From: Methanosarcina sp. KYL-1
GTDB lineage: Archaea; Halobacteriota; Methanosarcinia; Methanosarcinales; Methanosarcinaceae
Assembly: GCF_024372725.1 (NCBI RefSeq)
Contig: NZ_VOUA01000003.1
Coordinates: 186,001-250,000 of the forward strand
Reading direction: 5' to 3'
DNA: 64,000 bases
This document shows positions 56,177 through 64,000 of the stretch, one piece after another. Every line of letters starts with the position of its first letter. Position 1 is the stretch's first letter. The translations under genes were made by a program, and so were the position numbers. The notes below the pieces were generated by a model that saw only the letters and a program-made list of their open reading frames with translations, was not told the origin of the DNA and did no database searches.

Positions 56177-56557
56177 ATGGAAAGACCTATTGGTGTTACT
56201 ATTCTAGCCATTCTGGCTGTATTGCTGGCGTTTTTAAACGGAATTGCAATGCTTCGTTTTCTTGGATTTTTGCCATTTCTCGGGCCTCTGAACATCCGTA
56301 TTTTCAACCTCTGGTATGCCCTATTGTACGGCCTGCTCGCCTACATATGGGTGTGGGTGGCTCAGATGCTCTGGCAGGTAGACCCGCAGGCATGGCTCTT
56401 CCTCGCTGTCATTTCAGTCTTTAACCTGTGCCTGGCTTTTGTGGTGCTGGTTACCGGAGGCTCATGGTATGACGTTAATCTGTCAGTTATCGTTAACGCC
56501 CTTGTTCTTATCTACATCATGTTACCCGGGGTGAGGGAAGCATTCGGAAGAGATTAA
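56177..56557 (+). CDS. Four-helix membrane protein, second tandem copy
   Basis: 126 residues; a paralogue of the protein at 55580 (same start MERPIGVTILAI and same end MLPGVREAFG), differing mainly in conservative changes. AAGGAGAAAGG precedes the ATG. Retention of both full-length copies suggests selection for dosage or a heteromeric complex. The family is not recognised. Confidence 0.8.
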   Translation: MERPIGVTILAILAVLLAFLNGIAMLRFLGFLPFLGPLNIRIFNLWYALLYGLLAYIWVWVAQMLWQVDPQAWLFLAVISVFNLCLAFVVLVTGGSWYDVNLSVIVNALVLIYIMLPGVREAFGRD

Positions 56558-56752
56558 GGAGTGAAGATGAAGGCAAAAGATAATGATTTTCAGGAAGATC
56601 AAAAAGAGTTCCTGACCTTCTGTCCCTGCTTAATTACCTGGAGGAGCTCTGGCTGAAATGGATGACGGAAACTTGTCTGCCGCAACTGTGCCCTTTTCTT
56701 CCCATTTATCGGAGGCGGTAAGATAGAGAGAAAGACCGTACTTGTTGCACTC

Positions 56753-58324
56753 GTGCTTGCAATGTTCGTGCTCGTAATTGATACGACAATCATGAACGTT
56801 TCTATTTCGGCACTTATCAGTGATTTCAATACGAACGTAACCACCGTCCAGGGTGCCATTACCCTGTATGCACTTGTTATGGCATCCTTCATGATCACAG
56901 GGGGAAAGATAGGAGATATTATCGGGAGAAAACGGGCATTCAGGCTCGGACTGGTGATATACGGGGTGGGGTCTTTCCTGACGGCAATCAGCCCGACAAT
57001 AGGTGTGCTGTTTGTGGGCTGGTCGATCCTTGAAGGGCTTGGGGCAACTCTTGTCATGCCTGCCATCCAGACCCTCGTGACCTCAAACTATGAGGGGGAG
57101 GACCGTGCCATTGCTTACGGGATAATTGGTGGGGTCGTTGCAAGCGGAATTGCTCTTGGCCCTATCATAGGAGGCTGGCTGACAACTGCATACACCTGGC
57201 GGCTTGCCTTTGCCGGAGAGGTGGTGATCGTGATCATTGTCCTGGCGTTAAGCCGTGCTATCCTGGACGCACTTCTCGAGGCCGGAGAAGAACCGAAGCT
57301 GGATGTAATCGGGTCTATCCTCTCCGCGCTGGGAATGGGGCTTATCGTTTTTGGCGTACTGCTGGCAGGGACTTACGGCTGGTGGGAGGCACGCCAGACT
57401 TTCTCCATAGCAGGGATCGAAATTTCCCCGTTCGGCCTTTCCCCAACTCCCGTATTCATTGCAGCAGGAGCCGTTATCCTGCTGGGCTTTGCCGCCTGGG
57501 AACGCCATATCATCACCAGCGGAGGAATGCCGCTTGTAAGACTCGATGTGCTCAGGGACCGCAGGGTCACATCGGGAATCCTCATTCAGCTGGTCCAGAC
57601 CCTCCTTTTCGGGGGTTTCCTGTTCAGCATGGCCCTCTTCCTTCAGATCGTCCTGGGCTTAAACGCGATGCAGACCGGCTTTGTCTACCTGCCTCTTTCC
57701 ATACCGCTTTTGATCGCCTCGCTAACGGCATCCCGGCTCTCGATCTTCATTGCCCCGAAGCGCATCATCCAGGCCGGCCTGGTCATACTCCTGGCAGGGC
57801 TTTTCCTGGCTATCGCAACCATTGACGTGGAGGTCAGAGGGCTTGGCCTTATGACCGGGTTTGCCCTGATAGGGATAGGCGGGGGGCTTATAGCGTCCCA
57901 GGTGATGAACCTCGTTCTTTCCCAGGTCGTTCCCGAAAGGACAAGCGAGACGGCTGCCCTTATGGGCACTTCCCAGAACCTGGGCATGGCCATCGGGACT
58001 GCGCTTATGGGCTCTCTCCTGGTCGCAGGCCTGGCAGTAGGAGCCATTACCTTAATCGAGGACAGCACTGCCATTCCAGAGGACCTCAAGCCCGACCTGG
58101 TATCGGCAGTAGAAGAGAATGTGCAATTTTTGAGCGATGAGGAACTGCAGGCCGCTCTGGAAGGTGTCCCCCCCGACCTTGCCGAGGAAATCCTGAGGAT
58201 CAATGAAATATCCCGCATTCAGGGGATAAGAACTACCTTATTGGGGCTGGTGATCGTCACAATATTCGGCATAGTCATCTCGATTTTCCTGCCGCCTGAA
58301 ATCCTGGTCTCTAAAAAAGAATGA
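56753..58324 (+). CDS. DHA2-type MFS drug transporter, start uncertain
   Basis: At least 523 residues with 14 predicted membrane helices (DHA2 family). It has the motif IDTTIMNVSI in helix 1, GGKIGDIIGRKRAFRLG between helices 2 and 3, and the antiporter motif GPIIGGWL in helix 5. Export of drugs or other hydrophobic compounds by proton antiport is likely. The given start is the first standard one (GTG 56753), but it lies inside helix 1. The frame is open further upstream and codes ERKTVLVALVLAM, the normal helix-1 front. GGAGG (56711-56715) lies seven bases before an ATA (56723), so an ATA start or an ATG-to-ATA change is likely. The C-terminus LPPEILVSKKE is duplicated at 62334. Confidence 0.85.
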   Translation: MLAMFVLVIDTTIMNVSISALISDFNTNVTTVQGAITLYALVMASFMITGGKIGDIIGRKRAFRLGLVIYGVGSFLTAISPTIGVLFVGWSILEGLGATLVMPAIQTLVTSNYEGEDRAIAYGIIGGVVASGIALGPIIGGWLTTAYTWRLAFAGEVVIVIIVLALSRAILDALLEAGEEPKLDVIGSILSALGMGLIVFGVLLAGTYGWWEARQTFSIAGIEISPFGLSPTPVFIAAGAVILLGFAAWERHIITSGGMPLVRLDVLRDRRVTSGILIQLVQTLLFGGFLFSMALFLQIVLGLNAMQTGFVYLPLSIPLLIASLTASRLSIFIAPKRIIQAGLVILLAGLFLAIATIDVEVRGLGLMTGFALIGIGGGLIASQVMNLVLSQVVPERTSETAALMGTSQNLGMAIGTALMGSLLVAGLAVGAITLIEDSTAIPEDLKPDLVSAVEENVQFLSDEELQAALEGVPPDLAEEILRINEISRIQGIRTTLLGLVIVTIFGIVISIFLPPEILVSKKE

Positions 58325-58407
58325 AGCTTCAAACACGCCCGGATGAACCTCGGAATTTCGACCGGTCTTGAACATTCAGTACAGGGAATAATAGAGGGAA
58401 TCAAACA

Positions 58408-59394
58408 ATGGCAACCATAAATGAAGATGTGGAAGCAAGAATTGAAGCATTGATGGACGTCATGAGGGTCCCGCCCGGCAAGAAGATAAACCTGAGGAAG
58501 GACTACGACCCAGGCTTCACCGGCAAATGGATGACGAAAGCAGAAGCAAAAGAGACCCTGGCAATAGGCATCCAGAGGCTCGCCGAGATGCAGGACAAGC
58601 TCTGGGCCCAGAACCAGTATGCTCTGCTCATGGTCCTTCAGGCCCTCGATGCCGCAGGCAAGGACGGCACAATCAAGCACGTCATGTCGGGCGTCAACCC
58701 GCAGGGGGTCGATGTCTACAGTTTCAAGGCACCTTCCGGTGAGGAACGAGACCACGATTATATGTGGAGGAACTTCAAGGCCCTGCCTGCTCGCGGTGAC
58801 ATCGGAATTTTCAATCGTTCCTACTATGAAGAAGTCCTGGTTGTGCGCGTACATCCCGAGATCCTCACCGGCCAGCAGCTCCCTCCCGCACTGAAGGACG
58901 AGGGTATCTGGAAGCGGCGTTTCGAAGAGATCAACAACTTCGAGAAGTATCTGGTTGACAACGGCATTATTGTCGTCAAGTTCTTCCTCTACGTGTCCAA
59001 GGAGGCCCAGAGGGAGCGTTTCCTGAAGCGGACCATGTTGCCTGAGAAGAACTGGAAGTTCTCTGCAGCTGACATTAAAGAGCGGGCTCATTGGGACGAT
59101 TATATCGATGCCTACGAAGACATGTTCAACCATACAAGTACCGAGTGGGCACCCTGGTATATCGTACCTGCCGATCATAAGTGGTTCACACGGCTGGCTG
59201 TGGCGGCTGTGCTTTACTACACGATGAAGAAACTCAACCTTTCCTATCCTACCGTCAGCGAGGAGCAGAAACAAGCTTTGCTTGAGGCTAAGGAAGAGCT
59301 CGAGAGAGAAGGCGGCGGGCTGAAGAAGAAAACTGCCGTAAAAGCCGAAGCTGAGAGGAAAGGCGGGAAGAAAGGCAAGAAGAAGAAAAAGTAA
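58408..59394 (+). CDS. PPK2-family polyphosphate kinase
   Basis: 328 residues of the PPK2 family, which transfers phosphate between polyphosphate and nucleotides. Walker A is LDAAGKDGTIKHV (about 92-104), Walker B region is GIFNRSYYEEVL, and the lid region has two conserved arginines (RFLKRT). One PPK2 domain only, so class I or III (nucleoside diphosphate to triphosphate) is likely. The C-terminus is a Lys-rich tail (GGKKGKKKKK). Arginine codons CGC/CGT are more common than in the other genes of the window. It is placed between the MFS gene and the P-type ATPase; a link to ATP supply is inferred. Confidence 0.9.
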   Translation: MATINEDVEARIEALMDVMRVPPGKKINLRKDYDPGFTGKWMTKAEAKETLAIGIQRLAEMQDKLWAQNQYALLMVLQALDAAGKDGTIKHVMSGVNPQGVDVYSFKAPSGEERDHDYMWRNFKALPARGDIGIFNRSYYEEVLVVRVHPEILTGQQLPPALKDEGIWKRRFEEINNFEKYLVDNGIIVVKFFLYVSKEAQRERFLKRTMLPEKNWKFSAADIKERAHWDDYIDAYEDMFNHTSTEWAPWYIVPADHKWFTRLAVAAVLYYTMKKLNLSYPTVSEEQKQALLEAKEELEREGGGLKKKTAVKAEAERKGGKKGKKKKK

Positions 59395-59472
59395 AACCAC
59401 GCCGAAAAGCAGGGCATTCGCAGCCGGAGGACAACAGAGCCCCTGCACTCTTCGAACTCAAGGTGAAGAAAT

Positions 59473-62316
59473 ATGTCATCCAATCAAACCACATCGACGG
59501 GTCCGGCGCAAAAGGTGTCAGACGCTAAATGGTACGCGCTTACGCCCGCAGAAGTCGCCAGCCGGTTCCAGGTCGATCCTGGCAGGGGCTTGAGCACGGC
59601 TGAGGTGCAGCAGCGCTTGCAGCAGTATGGTCCGAATCACCTGGTGGAGATGAATAAAGAGCCGGGATGGCAGGCATTCCTGCGGCAGTACAAAGACCTG
59701 ATGCAAATCGTCCTCCTGTCGGCGGCGCTCATCAACCAGATATTCACAGGGAAGTGGGGAACCACGCTGGTTCTGGCGAGTCTGACCGTCTTCAACGCGA
59801 TGCTGGGCCTGCGCGGCGAATCCAAGGCTGCTGCCAGCCTGGCGGAGCTAGCCGGGACAATGAAAAGCATCACTCATGTGCGCCGGGATGGCGTGACGCA
59901 GGAAGTAGATATTGCGCAGGTGGTGCCGGGCGATGTCGTGTTGATGGAGGCTGGGGATGTCGTCCCTGCCGACGGACGCCTGTTTGTGACGGCTACGCTG
60001 GAAATCGAAGAAGCAGCTCTGACCGGGGAAAGCGTTGCCTCAGCCAAGAACAGCGAGGTTATAGACAGGGTCGAGGTACCCCTGGGTGACCGCCACAACA
60101 TGGCCTACATGAACACTTCAGTCACCAGAGGCCGAGGCGAGATGATTGTCACCACCACCGGCATGGGCACCGAGATGGGCCACATCGCCGACCTGCTCAA
60201 CAAGACAAAGGCGGATAAGACGCCCTTGCAGAAACAGCTCGACCGGCTGACGATGATCATTGCAGCGCTGGCAGGTCTTGCCTTCATCCTGATGGTCATA
60301 ATGGGACTTCACAACGGGCAGCCCCTGGACTCTATCTTCATTGCCGGCGTGGCTCTGGCTATTGCAGCCATCCCCACCGGTCTGCCGGTTGTGGTCATCA
60401 CCATGTATTCCACGGGTACGCGGGAGCTGGCGGCCCAGAATGCCATTGTCAAACGGCTGCCATCGGTGGAGACGCTTGGCTCGGTCTCAGCCATCTGCAC
60501 GGACAAGACCGGCACGCTGACGCTTAACAAGATGACAGCGGTAGAGTTCACTATTCCCGGCCAGAACCGCTATCATGTGACGGGCGAAGGCTACGGCACC
60601 GCGGGAGAGTTGAAACTGACCAGGGGCATTCCGCCCGGCCAGCCGTGGCAGAAAAATACAACGCCTTACAGTACTGAGGGTAAGATCCAGAGTGCAGGTG
60701 GGAAAAGGATCGATCTTGACCAGGTCTTGCTGCCCATGGCCCTGTGCGCCGACGCGCGGCTGGACGGTGAAACGCTGATTGGCGACCCCACCGAGGGCGC
60801 TCTGATCGTGCTGGCTGAGAAGGGGGGCATCCATGTGGACAGTGCGAGAGAGCTGTTCCCGCGTGTGGCTGAGGTGCCGTTCGATGCCGAATATAAGTTC
60901 ATGGCGACCTTCCATAACATGACAGATGAGCAGGGAAAGCCGGTTGTGCGTTGCTGCGTCAAGGGAGCGCCTGACGTGTTGATCGCCCGTGGTGGATATT
61001 ACTGGATCCCGGGGGGAGAACCGTTGGCAGTTAACGATGAAAATCGTCATCTGGCACTGGCAGAAAACGACCGCATGGCGGCCGCCGGTGAACGGGTCAT
61101 GGTCATGGCACGCCGGGACTTCGATCCGGCAACCTTCGATCCGAAAAGTAATCTGCTCGACCTGGTGCAGGACCTGACCCTTCTAGCGATGGTTGGAATA
61201 GTTGATCCGCCGCGAGGTGAGGCAAAGGATGCGATTGCCAGCTGCCACAGTGCCGGGATCCAGGTGCGTATGATCACGGGCGACCATGCGGTGACCGCCG
61301 CTGCCATAGGCCACGAACTGGGCATCGAAGGCCAGGCTTTGACAGGGGCAGAATTTGCCGCCATTCCTGATGAGCAGTTGAAGCCACAGCTGGATCAGAT
61401 CGGTGTGGTGGCCCGCGTGACCCCGGAGGACAAAATCCGGCTGGTGACCCTGCTCCAGCAGAAGGACAACATCGTGGCGATGACGGGTGATGGCGTTAAC
61501 GATGCCCCTGCGCTGAAGAAGGCCGACATTGGCGTGGCCATGGGCATCACAGGTACCGAAGTATCCAAGGACGCAGCTGTGATGATCCTGACCGACGACA
61601 ACTTCGCCACAATCGTCAAGGCGGTGGAGTATGGCCGGCACATCTACAACAACCTGTTCAACTTCGTCCGCTTCCAGATGGGACAGCTGGTGGCGTACAT
61701 CACATGCTACCTGCTGGCTGCTTTCTTCTTCGTACTCGGAGGAACCCCGTTTGGGGCGCTCGTCGTCCTGTTTCTGAACTTCCTTATCTCGGTTCCGGTG
61801 GCTATGGCACTGGGGTTCGACAAGCCGGCTTCAGGCCTGATGGAAAAGAAGCCCCGGCCGCTGAAACAGCCCCTCCTGTCAACTTCACAATGGGTACGCA
61901 TCGCCTTCCTCGGCATCCTTATGGCGATCGCCACGGTCTATCTGGAAGCGATCTACGAGGCTGCCGGCACGGCCACGGCGGCCACCATGGGCTTTGTGGC
62001 CTTCGCCTTACTCAGCATCTCCAGGGGGTTCAGCGTTCGCAGTGAGACCGATACCGCTTTTGACCGGGACATTATTCATGATCGAAACCAGCTGTCCCTC
62101 TATGGCCTGGCGTTGTTGATAACCATCCTGGCGACCGAGCTCGGCTTCCTGCAGCGTCTCCTGGGCCTGACCTCGCTGAGCGGAGACCAGTGGAGGATCT
62201 GCATCGCAGCTGCAATCGCCCTGCTGCTCGTTGACGAGGTCATCAAGGTCTTCCTGCGCAGCCGCCGCAGGCATGATACGGCAACTCCTGCCGCTGCAGC
62301 GCCAGCCAAGGTATAA
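59473..62316 (+). CDS. P-type cation ATPase, probably acquired from bacteria
   Basis: 947 residues with all P-type parts: cation-ATPase N-terminal domain, actuator TGES (ALTGESV), helix-4 motif AIPTGLPVVV, phosphorylation site DKTGT (Asp344), nucleotide domain KGAPD, hinge TGDGVNDAPALKKADIGVAMG, and C-terminal helices. Helix 4 has PTGLP rather than the Ca2+-type PEGLP, and helix 6 lacks a clear NxxxD, so the ion (H+, Na+, K+ or Ca2+) cannot be fixed. GC content and CGC/CTG-rich codons differ from the neighbouring archaeal genes, which indicates transfer. It starts 78 bases after PPK2, with GGTGAAG before the ATG. Confidence 0.9.
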   Translation: MSSNQTTSTGPAQKVSDAKWYALTPAEVASRFQVDPGRGLSTAEVQQRLQQYGPNHLVEMNKEPGWQAFLRQYKDLMQIVLLSAALINQIFTGKWGTTLVLASLTVFNAMLGLRGESKAAASLAELAGTMKSITHVRRDGVTQEVDIAQVVPGDVVLMEAGDVVPADGRLFVTATLEIEEAALTGESVASAKNSEVIDRVEVPLGDRHNMAYMNTSVTRGRGEMIVTTTGMGTEMGHIADLLNKTKADKTPLQKQLDRLTMIIAALAGLAFILMVIMGLHNGQPLDSIFIAGVALAIAAIPTGLPVVVITMYSTGTRELAAQNAIVKRLPSVETLGSVSAICTDKTGTLTLNKMTAVEFTIPGQNRYHVTGEGYGTAGELKLTRGIPPGQPWQKNTTPYSTEGKIQSAGGKRIDLDQVLLPMALCADARLDGETLIGDPTEGALIVLAEKGGIHVDSARELFPRVAEVPFDAEYKFMATFHNMTDEQGKPVVRCCVKGAPDVLIARGGYYWIPGGEPLAVNDENRHLALAENDRMAAAGERVMVMARRDFDPATFDPKSNLLDLVQDLTLLAMVGIVDPPRGEAKDAIASCHSAGIQVRMITGDHAVTAAAIGHELGIEGQALTGAEFAAIPDEQLKPQLDQIGVVARVTPEDKIRLVTLLQQKDNIVAMTGDGVNDAPALKKADIGVAMGITGTEVSKDAAVMILTDDNFATIVKAVEYGRHIYNNLFNFVRFQMGQLVAYITCYLLAAFFFVLGGTPFGALVVLFLNFLISVPVAMALGFDKPASGLMEKKPRPLKQPLLSTSQWVRIAFLGILMAIATVYLEAIYEAAGTATAATMGFVAFALLSISRGFSVRSETDTAFDRDIIHDRNQLSLYGLALLITILATELGFLQRLLGLTSLSGDQWRICIAAAIALLLVDEVIKVFLRSRRRHDTATPAAAAPAKV

Positions 62317-62333
62317 TCTGGAACATCTAAAAT

Positions 62334-62384
62334 GTCGTCTTGATCTTCCTGCCACCCGAAATCCCTGTGTCTAAAAAAGAATGA
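62334..62384 (+). pseudogene. Relic of a second MFS 3' end
   Basis: The frame VVLIFLPPEIPVSKKE plus TGA matches the last 16 residues and the stop of the MFS gene (VISIFLPPEILVSKKE) and is similar at DNA level over about 51 bases. It begins 18 bases after the ATPase stop. Only this end of the gene copy is left. Confidence 0.8.
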
Positions 62385-62435
62385 AAATTTGTTTGAGCTC
62401 AGATTTGAGCTCAGTTTTTTATTTTAGTTAATTCC

Positions 62436-62540
62436 GTTTTTTGTTTCTGCAATCACTTTTCAGTTTTTTATTTCTGCAATCACTTTTCAGTTTTTTATTT
62501 CTGCAATCACTTTTTTAGCTTTTTATTTCTGAAAACACTT
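62436..62540 (-). repeat. 27-base minisatellite grown from the fumarase gene end
   Basis: Three to four copies of CAGTTTTTTATTTCTGCAAT-CACTTTT. The last, diverged copy is the 3' end of the fumarase beta gene itself. On the minus strand each unit would code KVIAEIKN, a variant of the protein tail KVFSEIKS. Confidence 0.85.
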
Positions 62541-63114
62541 TCTCAGCCTTTTCCCTTACTTCCGCAAAAATGTCCCTGCCTTTCGAATCAATCCCCACGA
62601 TAAGGGGGCCGAACTCTTCCACCCTCAGGACCCAGACAGCTTCGGGCATCCCCAGGTCAAGCCAGTGGACGGTTTTTACTTCCTTTATCAGTTCCGCGGC
62701 AAGGGCTGCACAGCCTCCGGTGTAGGCAAGATAGACGCATTTGTCTTTCAAGGCTTCGGAAACATTTTTCATCCCTCCTTTCCCGATGATTGCCCGCACG
62801 TTGTGGGCTTCCAGGAGCGGGGGGGTCATCTTTGACATCCTGCCGCTGGTGGTGGGGCCGGCTGAAACCACTTTCCATTCGGGCTTACCTTCTTTTCCTT
62901 CCCCCGTTTGCTGCATGAGGGGGCCGCAGTGGTAAATCACCGCTCCTTCCAGGGAGAAAGGAAGCTCTTCTCCATTTTCTGCAAATTCCAGGATGCGGGC
63001 ATGGGCTTCGTCCCGGGCTGTCAGGATCTCTCCGGAAATATAGACTATGTCCCCGGCCTCGAGCTTCTTTACATCCTCTCCGCTCAGCGGGGTTTTCAGG
63101 TGCCATTCCATCAT
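62515..63114 (-). CDS. fumB: Fumarate hydratase class I, beta subunit
   Basis: 199 residues matching the C-terminal part of class I fumarase. It begins [18 protein letters not shown], contains GPTTSGRM and KGGM, and ends [18 protein letters not shown]. With the alpha subunit it interconverts fumarate and malate in the partial citric-acid cycle of methanogens. The ATG overlaps the stop of the alpha gene by four bases, so the subunits are translated together. The last codons are part of a minisatellite unit. Confidence 0.93.
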   Translation of the reverse strand: MMEWHLKTPLSGEDVKKLEAGDIVYISGEILTARDEAHARILEFAENGEELPFSLEGAVIYHCGPLMQQTGEGKEGKPEWKVVSAGPTTSGRMSKMTPPLLEAHNVRAIIGKGGMKNVSEALKDKCVYLAYTGGCAALAAELIKEVKTVHWLDLGMPEAVWVLRVEEFGPLIVGIDSKGRDIFAEVREKAEKVFSEIKS

Positions 63115-63953
63115 TCATCCCCTCCTAATACGATTGAAGCGTGCCGGTTCGCCCAGCACTGGATGTTCACTGCCACGGGAAGGGAAGCCGTGTGGCAGTG
63201 GGCGGTTTTTACGTGGACTGCAAGGGCGGTTGTACTGCCCCCAAGCCCCATGCACCCGATCCCGAGGGCGTTTACAGCATTCAGGATTTCCTTTTCAAAC
63301 TCGCTCATGGGAATGTCCAGGGGTTCTAAGAGAGCTTCTTTTGCAAGCCTGGCAGCTTTGTCAAAGGAACCTCCTATCCCCACCCCGAGTGTAAGGGGGG
63401 GACAGGGCATCCCGCCTGCGTTAATCACCGTTTCGAGCACGAAGTCTTTGATGCTCCCTACTTCGGTCGGGTTCAACATCCGAAGGGCGCTCATATTTTC
63501 CGAGCCCGCACCTTTCGGGGCAACCGTGATCTTCAGCTGCTTTCCGGGCACTAGTTTCCAGTTGATGTCCGGGATCCCTTTTCCTGTATTGTCCCCGCTG
63601 TTCCTGCGGGTCAGGGGGTCCACGGCATTGGGGCGGAGCGGGACTTCTTTAGTTGCAAGGGCAGCGGCTTCCCTGATTGCGGCCTCAAGGTCAAACCCTG
63701 GATGAAATTCGCTCCCGAGCTCCACGAAAAAGATCAGGATGCCTGTGTCCTGGCACATGGGCACGCCGTGGGTTTCGGCAATTTCGATGTTTTTCAGGAT
63801 TGCCTGTAACTGGGACTTTGCAACAGGGCTTTTTTCCCGGGCTTCGGCTTTTCGGATCGCATTTACAACATCATCGGAAAGTTCGGTTTCCGCTTTTCTG
63901 AGAAGGTCCACAAGAGACCGGATAAAAGTTTCACGGTTGATTTTCGAAGACAA
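63111..63953 (-). CDS. fumA: Fumarate hydratase class I, alpha subunit
   Basis: 280 residues; the [4Fe-4S] subunit of two-part class I fumarase. Conserved cysteines are visible in VPMCQDTG (Cys67) and GIGCMGLGG; a further motif is GGMPCPPL. The product is an oxygen-sensitive hydro-lyase in the cytoplasm. It is the first gene of the pair with the beta subunit. On the minus strand TTAAATTATAAG (about 63995-63984) lies 30-40 bases before the start and is a good TATA candidate. Confidence 0.93.
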   Translation of the reverse strand: MSSKINRETFIRSLVDLLRKAETELSDDVVNAIRKAEAREKSPVAKSQLQAILKNIEIAETHGVPMCQDTGILIFFVELGSEFHPGFDLEAAIREAAALATKEVPLRPNAVDPLTRRNSGDNTGKGIPDINWKLVPGKQLKITVAPKGAGSENMSALRMLNPTEVGSIKDFVLETVINAGGMPCPPLTLGVGIGGSFDKAARLAKEALLEPLDIPMSEFEKEILNAVNALGIGCMGLGGSTTALAVHVKTAHCHTASLPVAVNIQCWANRHASIVLGGDE

Positions 63954-64000
63954 AAGACCACCATTGTATGGGAGAATGGAATTTCTTATAATTTAAGAGC

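Noticed and set aside
58219-59448. 409-codon minus-strand frame across the PPK2 gene
   Set aside because: PPK2 on the plus strand has all catalytic motifs; the opposite frame is a codon-bias shadow.

Overview
The window is chromosomal DNA of a methanogenic archaeon of the Methanosarcina type. The evidence is a gamma-class carbonic anhydrase (Cam) with the Methanosarcina active-site spacing, archaeal information-processing proteins (RIO2 kinase, DNA topoisomerase I with an HhH tail, a beta-CASP RNase, Tsr3, DUF460), archaeal TATA boxes, large CHASE4/PAS histidine kinases, COG1361 exoproteins, long AT-rich intergenic gaps and many minisatellites. No rRNA, tRNA or CRISPR array was found.

Layout. 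1-6.3 kb: a 5'-truncated CHASE4 histidine kinase, a decayed transposase and a giant HEAT-repeat protein. 6.3-12 kb: an inverted-repeat cluster, a SugE/Gdx exporter with a GbsR-like regulator, a RavA-ViaA pair (MoxR ATPase plus VWA protein), a broken copy of the HEAT-protein tail and a YkgJ-type protein. 12.6-19.7 kb: a second CHASE4 kinase convergent with a MacB-like ABC operon (ATPase, CARDB exoprotein, FtsX permease) followed by a transglutaminase-like exoprotein. 19.7-25.7 kb: stem-loops, a candidate structured RNA, a membrane-anchored winged-helix protein, a lipoprotein, an ArsR-like regulator and one copy of a long composite repeat. 25.7-34.4 kb: two related secreted helical proteins, a WD40 relic, a DUF4405 membrane protein with a possible 32-aa partner, a HEAT/zinc-ribbon protein, a dolichol-kinase-like protein, another composite repeat and a GNAT gene broken by TAA. 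34.5-53.3 kb: mostly housekeeping genes (cam, pncB, methionine gamma-lyase, DJ-1/PfpI, rio2, a PAS/GAF kinase, DUF460, DUF2148, a membrane PD-(D/E)XK protein, aCPSF2, topA, a LOG-like protein, tsr3). 53.5-62.4 kb: a third composite repeat, then a co-directional membrane/stress cluster (HdeD, two tandem paralogues, MFS, PPK2, P-type ATPase). 62.5-64 kb: two-subunit fumarase.

The most unusual material is noncoding. Three copies (24.8-25.3, 33.4-33.9 and 53.5-54.2 kb) share one order: a GC hairpin followed by a T-tract, an AT-rich block with short tandem repeats, a second GC hairpin (CCGCCAGGCAAGCTGGCG type) and a conserved tail. A related hairpin at 20.4 kb sits directly after a segment that folds into a well-closed multi-helix structure. 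At least ten minisatellites (12-50 bp periods) lie in the gaps, some visibly seeded from the 3' ends of neighbouring genes. In the PPK2/P-type ATPase region a second, truncated copy of the MFS 3' end lies after the ATPase gene, which suggests insertion into a duplicated MFS locus.

All assignments come from reading motifs and comparing sequences within the window; no database search was run.
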